Source of the DNA: Phycisphaerae bacterium
GTDB lineage: Bacteria > Planctomycetota > Phycisphaerae > Phycisphaerales > SM1A02
Length of the DNA stretch: 10,354 nt
NCBI GenBank assembly: GCA_016873375.1
Contig: VGXJ01000042.1
Location: 1-10,354, forward strand
Reading direction: 5' to 3'
The notes under the pieces were generated by a model. The model saw only the letters and a program-made list of their open reading frames with translations. It did no database searches and had not been told where the DNA came from. Position 1 is the first letter of the stretch, and every line of letters begins with the position of its first letter. Shown here in pieces: positions 1 through 6,268 of this stretch. The position numbers and the translations under genes are program-made.

Positions 1-639
1 CGGCGTTTCAGGACTCGGCATCGGGTCGTCAGCATCGGCCTGCTCGTCAACCTCGGTTGATCCAATGGCTTGCATCGGATCAGCGTCGTCCATGGGCGGG
101 CGGGTGGGCTCGATGGACTCCTCGGTGGCGGCGTCGATGCTGGTCGGATCGCCAGTGCCCACGGTTTCGCCATCCACAGCACCGATCGCACCGTGAGTGG
201 GATCCTCCACGACATGTTCGCTGGTGCCGCCTTGGGAGACAGGCGACGGCTCGCCCATCATCGATGCCTCGCTTGATTCAAGCGTCGAATCGCTGGCGTC
301 CTCATGATCCTCGGCGCGATCGATCGCCAAGGGTGCCATCGCAGCATCTTCCGTCGGCGGTGCGATATCGGTGTGGCCGATCGCCTCGGGCTTGCGCTCG
401 ACCGACTCCCATGGGTCGATGGTCTCGACCGCTCGTGGCGCCGTCAGGGACGGATCCTCATCACCCCATGCCGCGAGCGTTTGGCCGGGCTGCGGTACGG
501 TGGGTTCGTGCACCTGCAACTCAGGCACGCTGTCCATCGAAGGTGGATCGATGCCTTCAAAGTCGGCCGCCACGATGTGGTCGAAGAGGCCAGGCTGCTC
601 ACCTTCCTGCTTGCGTCGAGTGCGATCTCCGTTCGCCAT
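1..639 (-). CDS. Hypothetical acidic, disordered protein (N-terminal part; runs off left edge)
   Basis: An open frame of 213 codons without a stop reaches the first base of the window, so the C-terminus is missing. The start is well fixed: an in-frame TAG lies at 649-651 and the ATG at 637-639 is the first start codon after it. The preceding GGTAGG is a weak Shine-Dalgarno candidate, 8 bases upstream. The protein begins MANGDRTRRKQEGEQPGLFD, a short basic start. After that it is rich in Asp, Glu, Pro, Ser and Thr, with no cysteine, few aromatic residues, no signal peptide and no membrane segment. This composition is typical of an intrinsically disordered region. It may be a linker or regulatory N-terminus in front of a folded or membrane domain that lies outside the window. 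I do not recognise a family. It follows eboE on the same strand after a 66-base gap and could be cotranscribed with it. The frame is credible because it is long, stop-free and in the direction of its neighbours, but its function is unknown. Confidence 0.72.
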   Translation of the reverse strand, partial: MANGDRTRRKQEGEQPGLFDHIVAADFEGIDPPSMDSVPELQVHEPTVPQPGQTLAAWGDEDPSLTAPRAVETIDPWESVERKPEAIGHTDIAPPTEDAAMAPLAIDRAEDHEDASDSTLESSEASMMGEPSPVSQGGTSEHVVEDPTHGAIGAVDGETVGTGDPTSIDAATEESIEPTRPPMDDADPMQAIGSTEVDEQADADDPMPSPETP

Positions 640-656
640 GCCGGGAGCCTACCGCG

Positions 657-693
657 CACGCGGGGATTCCCCGTGGTTCGCCCGGACTTCGGG
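657..693 (-). terminator. Possible hairpin pair in the 66-base gap after eboE
   Basis: Two small inverted repeats sit between the eboE stop and the next gene. One is GGGG-ATT-CCCC (662-672), extended by flanking C/G pairs and one mismatch on the minus-strand RNA. The other is CCCG-GACTT-CGGG (681-693). They could form an mRNA hairpin that ends or processes the eboE transcript. There is no T-run after either stem on the minus strand, so a classical intrinsic terminator is not shown. The small downstream gap leaves read-through into the next gene equally possible. Confidence 0.22.
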
Positions 694-705
694 GTGACTG
701 CCGTG

Positions 706-1866
706 TCAGACCACGAGCCCGCATTCGGTCATGCGTTCGCGTGCCCAGCGGAGTTCCTGCGCGATGCCATCGGCCAGCGAAGCCATGCGGTGATCCAACG
801 GCAAGGCGCCCCAGGCATAGGTCTCGGCCTCAAAATCCGTGATCCCATCTTCGGGTCGGATCGCCGCGAGGCACGACACAAGGTCCGCCTGCGTCGTGCC
901 AAGCACGCCACCCTGGCCCAGGCGCTCGGCGAAGAGCGGCACATGGAAGTGCGTCCGCCACAGTCCATCCGGAGCATGATCGAAGGCACGGTCGAGGTCG
1001 GTGAACAGGTGCCGTTCGCCCGCACCATCGAGCACGCAGGTCTGGTGGAGGTAGACCGGCTCATCGAAGTGCCGCAGCGCGCGGAACGCCCGGTCGCTCG
1101 ATGGGCACTCGATGGCGCTTGAGAGCTGCACCTTGCCGATGCGCACGCCGGCATCACGGTAGACCTGCAGCACGCTCGCCTGGTCCTCGAACATCACGGC
1201 TGCGTGGCAGGTGTCGTGGCAGACACGGATGTACCGACGCAGGTCGGGTTCGCCGGCGCGCTGGCGCAGCACCTGGTCGAAGAACCCCGTCACATCGCGC
1301 GCGGTGTCGAGCATGCAGCCGGGTTCCGGCTCAAGATCGAGGTGGATGCATCGGCCCGTGCGTTCCTCGAGCCGCGCTGCGTGGCGTGCGAACTGCTCGA
1401 GCTGCGCACTCGCCAGGCCGACACTGCTCCCGCAGCCTTCGAGCGAGAACGAGAGGCGCCATCCCAAGGGCAGTGTGCTGATGCCGGCTTCGTGGCGATC
1501 ATCATGGATGAGCTCGACCAGCAGATCCGCCAAGTCGATCGAGAAGAGCAACCGCCGCGCATTCGCCCAGTTGGGTTCGTAGACCGATTGCTTCACGCGC
1601 TTGGCATGGAAATCGCCGTACGGGAATCCGTTGATCGTGAAGACGCGCAAGCCGCGCTCATCGAGCCACGCGCGAAGCCGCTTGGCTCCGGCATCCTGCT
1701 CCTTCAGCTCGAAGAGCGAACGGGCACTCAGCCACAGGCCGATGTCGAGCCAATCGACGCCCAGCTCCCGACGCACCGCCGTGGCATGCCGATCGAGCTG
1801 CTCCTTGGCCTCGGCGAGCGTGGCCCCCGCGTGCACATTGGTGCAGTAGCCCAGCGTGGCCGTCAT
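706..1866 (-). CDS. eboE: EboE-like TIM-barrel protein (metabolite traffic / ebo pathway)
   Basis: A 386-residue protein with the fold and motifs I associate with EboE, a xylose-isomerase-like TIM-barrel protein. Visible landmarks are LGYCTNVHAG (5-14) at the first strand, FTINGFPYGDFH (76-87), STLPLGW (130-136), HLDLEPEPGC (175-184), VCHDTCHAAVMFE (215-227), QLSSA (247-251) and WRTHFHVPLF (303-312). Glu179, His217, Asp218, His221, His306 and His308 are plausible metal or active-site residues at strand ends; this is inferred from the fold, not shown. No signal peptide is present, so it is probably cytoplasmic. In other bacteria and in some algal plastids, ebo operons (eboA-F) are thought to make or move a small, possibly prenylated metabolite, and in cyanobacteria they are linked to scytonemin precursor export. 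The ATG overlaps the stop of the upstream amidotransferase gene (ATGA) and has GAGG 7 bases before it. The other ebo genes are not in this window. Identification is confident; the biochemical role is not established. Confidence 0.9.
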   Translation of the reverse strand: MTATLGYCTNVHAGATLAEAKEQLDRHATAVRRELGVDWLDIGLWLSARSLFELKEQDAGAKRLRAWLDERGLRVFTINGFPYGDFHAKRVKQSVYEPNWANARRLLFSIDLADLLVELIHDDRHEAGISTLPLGWRLSFSLEGCGSSVGLASAQLEQFARHAARLEERTGRCIHLDLEPEPGCMLDTARDVTGFFDQVLRQRAGEPDLRRYIRVCHDTCHAAVMFEDQASVLQVYRDAGVRIGKVQLSSAIECPSSDRAFRALRHFDEPVYLHQTCVLDGAGERHLFTDLDRAFDHAPDGLWRTHFHVPLFAERLGQGGVLGTTQADLVSCLAAIRPEDGITDFEAETYAWGALPLDHRMASLADGIAQELRWARERMTECGLVV

Positions 1867-2513
1867 CGACTCGCCTCGACGAGCCGTTGCACGATGCCAT
1901 CGCCCATCAATCGGTCCGGCGTTCGCTCAGGGTGCCACTGCACGCCGACCACGAACGCTCGGCTCGGGTCACGGATCGCCTCGATCACGCCGTCGTCGCT
2001 TCGGCCGATGAGTTGGTACGGCCCCGCGTCGCCCAAGGCCTGGTGGTGCCAGCTCGTGACCGGTCCGTTGCCGAGCTCGCTGGTCACCTCATGGATGCGG
2101 TCGTTGCGGTGGCGCTCGCCATCGGCGATCTCGTCGTGCAGGTGCTGGATCAGGCGGCAGCCGCGATGCACGCCCATGAGCTGCATGCCAAGGCAGATGC
2201 CAAGCACCGGCATGTCGGGGTGCTCATCAAGCCAGCGGAGCGTGGCAAATTCGGCCTCTTGGCGCTCTGGGAGCATGCACTGCGCCTTGGCATGGAGGGC
2301 GATGCCCAGGGGTCGGGTGTCGATGTCGTCGCCGCCAGTGATCATGACGCCGTCGACGGCCTCGAGCATGCGCGCCCGTTCTCCGGCGATGCAGGGCAGG
2401 ACGATCGGTGTGCCGCCGGCACGAAGCACGGCCTGCACATAGGTGTCGCTGAGACGGTGGCGGAGCCGGCCGCCATCATCGACGAGGTCTGCGGTGATTC
2501 CTATGACGGGCAT
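1863..2513 (-). CDS. Gamma-glutamyl-gamma-aminobutyrate hydrolase family protein (class I glutamine amidotransferase, peptidase C26)
   Basis: A 216-residue cytoplasmic class I amidotransferase-like hydrolase, close to PuuD-type enzymes that cleave gamma-glutamyl amide bonds. It begins MPVIGIT, the usual start of the family. The open frame extends upstream, but a longer start would overlap the divergent gene at 2549, and the extra residues do not look like family sequence. Motifs in order are an early oxyanion/Gly region TGGDDIDTRPLG (59-70), the nucleophile elbow GICLGMQ with Cys107 (105-111), SWHHQA (154-159), and VQWHPE with His194 and Glu196 (191-196). The Cys-His-Glu triad is therefore complete, which argues for an active enzyme. 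It lacks a synthetase domain, as expected for a stand-alone hydrolase. The stop overlaps the eboE start by four bases, so the two are one transcription unit. The substrate could be gamma-glutamyl-GABA or another gamma-glutamyl compound. The pairing with eboE hints at a role in ebo metabolite chemistry, which is inference only. Confidence 0.9.
   Translation of the reverse strand: MPVIGITADLVDDGGRLRHRLSDTYVQAVLRAGGTPIVLPCIAGERARMLEAVDGVMITGGDDIDTRPLGIALHAKAQCMLPERQEAEFATLRWLDEHPDMPVLGICLGMQLMGVHRGCRLIQHLHDEIADGERHRNDRIHEVTSELGNGPVTSWHHQALGDAGPYQLIGRSDDGVIEAIRDPSRAFVVGVQWHPERTPDRLMGDGIVQRLVEASR
1874..1877 (-). promoter_or_regulatory. Ribosome binding site of eboE
   Basis: GAGG on the minus strand, 7 bases before the eboE ATG at 1864-1866. 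It lies inside the 3' end of the amidotransferase gene. It supports the chosen eboE start and, with the ATGA overlap, coupled translation of the two genes. Confidence 0.6.
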
Positions 2514-2548
2514 GGACGGATGGTAGGGGCGCGCGGTATCACGCCACC
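2514..2548. promoter_or_regulatory. Short divergent intergenic region
   Basis: Only 35 bases separate the start codons of the amidotransferase (minus) and the DUF3500 gene (plus). Any promoter for either gene must lie here or reach into the opposite coding region. No convincing -35/-10 pair, operator or Shine-Dalgarno sequence is visible on either strand. An AGGGG at 2525-2529 is too far (19 bases) from the plus-strand ATG to serve as a normal ribosome binding site. Both genes may have very short leaders. Confidence 0.4.
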
Positions 2549-3562
2549 ATGCGCATCGCCTTTGCCGCGTCGATCCTGCTGGCCTTGGGAGCTGCACGCA
2601 TGCTCGAGCCCACGCCTGCCGAGCTTCTTGCACAGGATGCGAAGGCGTTCCTCGATGCGCTTGATCCGGCGCAACGCGCAACAGCAGCCGTGGCGATCGA
2701 TGCGCCCGCTCGCACGGCCTGGTCGTTCGTCCCTGGAGACCGCCCTGGCATCAGGCTCGACGCCTTGCAGGCGGAACAGCGCGAGCGCGCGCTGGCGATG
2801 GCACGCCGTGCGCTCAGCGACCATGGCTGGAAGGTCGTACGCGGCATCTTCGCGCTCGAAGGCATGCTGGGTGCCGGGCAGCCCGATCGGTACAACCCGC
2901 TTTGGTACGACGTGCTCGTCTTCGGTGATCCGATGGCGCCGCCGTGGGGGATGCGACTGGAGGGACATCACCTGTCGCTGCAGGTCATGAGCGACGGCAA
3001 CCAGGTCACGGTCACGCCGATGTTCATTGGGGTGGCACCGTTCACCGTGAAGGGTGGTGAGCTTGATGGCTTCTCACCCTTGGGGCGCGAGCGTGAACTG
3101 GCGTTTCTCCTCTGGGGCATGCTCTCGCCCGAGCAACGCACGAAGGCGCGCCTGGGGACCGAGGCACCGGCGGATGTGCTCGGCGTGCCCGGTGGTGAAG
3201 CGCGACTCAAGGATCGAGCCGGCCTGGAGGCGATGCACATGACCCGCGAGCAGCGCGATGTGCTCTGGTCACTGGTGCGTGCTTTCGCTGCGCGGCTGGC
3301 CTCGCCGCTGGAGAAGATCGAGGTCGCACGGTGGCGTACGGCGAGCGTCGATGCGATGGTGTTTGCATGGATGGGTGCCGATGACCCTGCGCAGCGGCAT
3401 TACTTCAGGATCGTTGGCGATGGATTTGCGATCGAGTTCGACTGCACGACTGGCGTGGACCATGTGCATGCGGTCTGGCATGACCTCCGCCGCAACTTCG
3501 GCGATCCATTCCTCGAGCATGCGAAGGAGCATGCAGCCGGTACGGCGCATACGCATCCGTGA
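2549..3562 (+). CDS. Secreted DUF3500 domain protein
   Basis: A 337-residue protein and the only plus-strand gene here. The start is fixed by an in-frame TGA at 2504-2506 with no ATG, GTG or TTG before the ATG at 2549. The N-terminus MRIAFAASILLALGAARM looks like a short signal peptide, so the protein is probably exported. The rest matches my memory of DUF3500: an early WSFVPGDRPGIRLDAL segment, an ALSDHGWKVVRGIFALE helix, a Tyr/Asp-rich region NPLWYDVLVFG, the characteristic WGMRLEGHHLSL (about 131-142), then TPMFIGVAPF and an ExEL helix. A C-terminal part contains HYFRIVGDGFAIEFD and HVHAVWHDLRRNFGDPF. The paired histidines in EGHH and HVHAVWHD could bind metal or substrate, but this is a guess. 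The family has no established function that I know of. The gene is divergent from the amidotransferase and convergent with the dehydrogenase cluster, so it is likely its own transcription unit. Confidence 0.85.
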   Translation: MRIAFAASILLALGAARMLEPTPAELLAQDAKAFLDALDPAQRATAAVAIDAPARTAWSFVPGDRPGIRLDALQAEQRERALAMARRALSDHGWKVVRGIFALEGMLGAGQPDRYNPLWYDVLVFGDPMAPPWGMRLEGHHLSLQVMSDGNQVTVTPMFIGVAPFTVKGGELDGFSPLGRERELAFLLWGMLSPEQRTKARLGTEAPADVLGVPGGEARLKDRAGLEAMHMTREQRDVLWSLVRAFAARLASPLEKIEVARWRTASVDAMVFAWMGADDPAQRHYFRIVGDGFAIEFDCTTGVDHVHAVWHDLRRNFGDPFLEHAKEHAAGTAHTHP

Positions 3563-3574
3563 TCGGTGCGGATG

Positions 3575-3588
3575 GTGCATCGATGCAC
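3575..3588. repeat. Perfect 14-base palindrome in the convergent gap 3563-3655
   Basis: GTGCATCGATGCAC is identical to its own reverse complement. It lies 13 bases after the DUF3500 stop, in the 93-base gap between two convergent genes. As RNA it can fold into a short stem with a TCGA loop on either strand, so it might act as a weak bidirectional terminator; it might also be a protein binding site. No T-run follows on either side. A second short palindrome, CGGGATCCCG (3645-3654), ends just before the stop of the convergent gene. Nothing else is visible in this gap. Confidence 0.5.
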
Positions 3589-3655
3589 TGCCTTGAGCCA
3601 TCGTCCTGCCCGCACGCATGGCGGCCGGCGCTAGACGGTCCGTCCGGGATCCCGT

Positions 3656-6190
3656 TCACTGCCCAGGCTGTTCGCGCTTGCGGTTGGCCCACTCGGCACC
3701 AGCCTGCTCGACATAGGCAATCATGTCGATGATGTCGTTCTTCGAGAAGGAATCGAGCAGGTGCGCCGGCATCGGGCTTGTGGCCGAGAGCGCCCGGCCG
3801 CGGATCCGCGCAGCCGGGACATCCTGCCGGACCCTGCCATAGGGATCGATGGTCAGTGTGACCGTTCCGTCTCGTTCACCCACGATCCGGCCCGTGACGG
3901 TTGACCCGTCATCAAGCGTGAGCGTGGTGAAGGCATACTGATCGCTCACGACCTTGCTTGGCTCAAGGATTGCGGTGATGAAGTCAGCGCGCGAGAACCG
4001 GCTGCCGGCCGCCGTGATGTCGGGCCCGATCGATTCGCCCCCATCGGCGAATCGATGGCACTGCAGGCACATGCCGGCCTCGAGGACACGACGGCCGTTG
4101 TCAAGGTTGCGTGGGGTCGTCGCTTCGGCCAGGTGTGCGTAAAGCGCCTCGAGCTTCCATTCGGTGAGCGGCTTGCCTCCGCCTGCGGCGACCGGTGCGC
4201 TCTCCTCGCGCATCGCTGCCCGCATGCGGTCGTAGGCCTCACGCTCGTCCTGCGGCGTGCGTTCCTGCACCTGCCGCTCGATCGCATCGACGAAGCCCTG
4301 CAGGCTGAAGCCGCCGCGGAACGCGCGTGCATCCTCGATCCAGAGCACGAGGGCGCGGCGCTGGTCAGGCGTGAGGTCGCTGCGCAGGCGCAGCGGCATC
4401 GCAAACGCCATCGCATCGGTGCCTTCGGTCGACTCGAGCAGCTCCACGGTCGTGGCGATCGCCTCGGGTGATCCAAGGCCGACCAGGAGTTCGGCGAGCG
4501 TTCGGTCCAGCGCCACATCACCTGATGGGTAGAGCTTGCCCAGCGCCGCGATGACCGAAGTCGCCGCATCGGGCGCGGGTTGCGAGGTCGACCATGCGCC
4601 GGTGTGTTCGCTGCACCATGTCGTGCTGCCGAGCCGAGCGATCGCGATCGTTGCCATGCGTGCAAGGCCCTGCCGGCATTCGACCTGGTTGCACAGCGGG
4701 AAGTCCGCCATGATCGCCGGCAGCATCGTCAGGAGCCCGCAGCGATCCTCGTTCGACCCAACGCGGGCAAGGGCCACCATGAGCTCCAGTCGCGTGCGGA
4801 AGGCAAGCGTGGCATCGCTCACGCGGGCGCGCCACGACTCGATCGGCAGGGCTTCTACGGCGATCCTGGCCGTGAACCGCGTGAAGCGGTCAGGTGAATC
4901 AAGCAGCGGCAGGAGGGTGGCCAGCCGAGCCTTTGTGGCAGCCGCATCGGGGGCGGGACCTGACAGCATGGGCGCGAGCGCGAGTCGCTCGACAACATGC
5001 GGCGGGGTCGGCGATGGATCCTCGCCGTACGGCTCATCCGTTTTCATGTGTAAATACGAAATCCGATAGAGACCGCTCTGGGTTCCGCGGCCACCCGTCA
5101 GGACATACATGGCGCCATAAGGACCAAACTCGATGTCGGTCACTGGCATCGGTCGGCCCGTGGCGAACGGTTCCCAGCGCCCGCGCCAGCTCGTGCCATC
5201 ACGGACCAATTCGACGGCAAGAATCCGGCCGTACGACCAGTCAGCGATGAAGAGCCGATCCCGCCACGGCGCAGGAAACGCGCTGTTGCGTGCGAAGGTC
5301 ACACCGACGGGGCTCGCAGGATCCGTGTCGACGACGGCGGGCAGCGTGTCGATGGCGGTCGGATGCAGCTTCGCACTGCCGGATCGCCAGCCGAAGTCGC
5401 CGCCTTCGACCAGGTGCAGCACGCGCGGGGCGCGGTACCACGGTGCACCAATGTCCCACTCCATGTCGCTGTCGTAGGTCATGGCCTCGCCATCGACGGT
5501 GAAGTCGATGTCGCATGCGTTACGCATGCCGCACGCCACGATCTCGCAGCGCGATCCATCGGTGGCGCATCGCACGAGCATGCCACCAGGTGCCATGATG
5601 CCGTGCGCGTGCCCGCGCGGATCCCATTCGCGCTCCATCACGAGGTCTTCGGCCCAGTGGCGCACTGGTGAGTCCTTCGCCACGAACCCCGGAACGGGAA
5701 CATGGTTGCCCAGGATGGCCCAGATGCGTCCATCCGGCCCCTTGCGGATCCCGTGCGCGCCATGCTCGCCGCCGCCACCCCAGGCGTAGAGCCGCTCATG
5801 CTGCTCGTAGGCGCCGTCACCATCGGCATCGGTCAGCTTCCACAGGCCGCCGCCATCCTTGGGTTCGCGTGTGCTGTTGGCCCACAGCACATTGCCGTCG
5901 ACGACGAGTCCGTGCACATCACGCACCGGGACATCGAGCGGCGTGATCGTGGGCGGCGTGGTGGATAGGTCGATGCGGTGCAGGCCCTCGTACTGCGAGC
6001 CGACGATCGCACGGCCCTTGTCGTCGAAGCACATCGAGATCCACGATCCCTGTCCCTTGCCGGCGCTCGCGAGCAGTTCGATCGAGAAGCCCTCGGGCAC
6101 CGTGATCATGTTGGCCGGCGGCGCCTGGCCGCCATCAGCCAGGGCAAGTGCGGCCACGAGGAGTGACGCAGTCAGGCCGATGGTGCGCAT
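3656..6190 (-). CDS. Exported beta-propeller / HEAT / cytochrome c protein (PVC-type membrane-bound dehydrogenase)
   Basis: An 844-residue predicted extracytoplasmic oxidoreductase. The start is fixed by an in-frame TAG at 6200-6202 with no other start codon between; no clear Shine-Dalgarno is seen. A signal peptide (MRTIGLTASLLVAALALADG) is followed by a sorbosone/glucose dehydrogenase-like six-bladed propeller, about residues 28-380. Within it are an Asp-rich TDADGDG loop (120-126), GHAHGI (193-198), four clustered cysteines (208, 215, 220, 226) and the PVC-family signature YDSDMEWDIGAPWYR (239-253) with FGWRSG (266-271). Residues about 400-650 are helical, HEAT-like. The C-terminal domain (about 690-832) is a cytochrome c of the Pirellula/Verrucomicrobium heme-binding type, with CLQCH at 708-712 and a likely distal Met807 in SPMPAHLLDSF. 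It probably oxidises an organic substrate, perhaps a sugar, and passes electrons to the C-terminal heme. It is the last gene of the minus-strand cluster. Family assignment is firm; cofactor and substrate are unknown. Confidence 0.9.
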   Translation of the reverse strand: MRTIGLTASLLVAALALADGGQAPPANMITVPEGFSIELLASAGKGQGSWISMCFDDKGRAIVGSQYEGLHRIDLSTTPPTITPLDVPVRDVHGLVVDGNVLWANSTREPKDGGGLWKLTDADGDGAYEQHERLYAWGGGGEHGAHGIRKGPDGRIWAILGNHVPVPGFVAKDSPVRHWAEDLVMEREWDPRGHAHGIMAPGGMLVRCATDGSRCEIVACGMRNACDIDFTVDGEAMTYDSDMEWDIGAPWYRAPRVLHLVEGGDFGWRSGSAKLHPTAIDTLPAVVDTDPASPVGVTFARNSAFPAPWRDRLFIADWSYGRILAVELVRDGTSWRGRWEPFATGRPMPVTDIEFGPYGAMYVLTGGRGTQSGLYRISYLHMKTDEPYGEDPSPTPPHVVERLALAPMLSGPAPDAAATKARLATLLPLLDSPDRFTRFTARIAVEALPIESWRARVSDATLAFRTRLELMVALARVGSNEDRCGLLTMLPAIMADFPLCNQVECRQGLARMATIAIARLGSTTWCSEHTGAWSTSQPAPDAATSVIAALGKLYPSGDVALDRTLAELLVGLGSPEAIATTVELLESTEGTDAMAFAMPLRLRSDLTPDQRRALVLWIEDARAFRGGFSLQGFVDAIERQVQERTPQDEREAYDRMRAAMREESAPVAAGGGKPLTEWKLEALYAHLAEATTPRNLDNGRRVLEAGMCLQCHRFADGGESIGPDITAAGSRFSRADFITAILEPSKVVSDQYAFTTLTLDDGSTVTGRIVGERDGTVTLTIDPYGRVRQDVPAARIRGRALSATSPMPAHLLDSFSKNDIIDMIAYVEQAGAEWANRKREQPGQ

Positions 6191-6243
6191 GCAGCCATGC
6201 TAGGCCGGAGCGCGCAAGGCACGATGGGTCAAGGCGCTGATGA

Positions 6244-6268
6244 ATCCAAGCCGTCAGGGCTTCGGGAT
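6244..6268 (-). other. Small hairpin over the stop codon of the propeller gene
   Basis: AAGCC and GGCTT (6258-6262 and 6248-6252) flank a five-base loop that holds the TGA stop of the upstream propeller gene. The stem can be extended by ATCC/GGAT after a two-base bulge. It lies at the start of the 63-base gap 6191-6253 before the next gene. It might stall ribosomes, protect the mRNA end or weakly terminate, but no T-run follows and part of it is coding. The rest of the gap shows no recognisable promoter or ribosome binding site. Confidence 0.2.

Noticed and set aside
304..1122. 272-codon open frame on the plus strand
   Set aside because: It spans the complement of the acidic protein gene, the gap and the end of eboE. 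It crosses gene boundaries and has no recognisable domain.
1204..2442. 412-codon open frame on the plus strand
   Set aside because: It lies opposite eboE and the amidotransferase, both of which have clear family motifs. Its translation is Arg/Ala-rich with no recognisable domain, as expected for the antisense of GC-rich genes.
2514..2681. N-terminal extension of the amidotransferase up to an ATG at 2681
   Set aside because: The extra 56 residues do not resemble the family, would overlap the signal peptide region of the divergent gene, and the family normally starts with MxxIGIT as seen at 2513.
1887..2990. 367-codon open frame on the plus strand
   Set aside because: It covers the antisense of the amidotransferase and then a wrong frame of the DUF3500 gene. 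The DUF3500 frame itself has a signal peptide and family motifs.
6191..6253. Separate promoter for the last dehydrogenase gene
   Set aside because: The gap holds no convincing -35/-10 pair and is short; continuation of the upstream transcript is the simpler reading.
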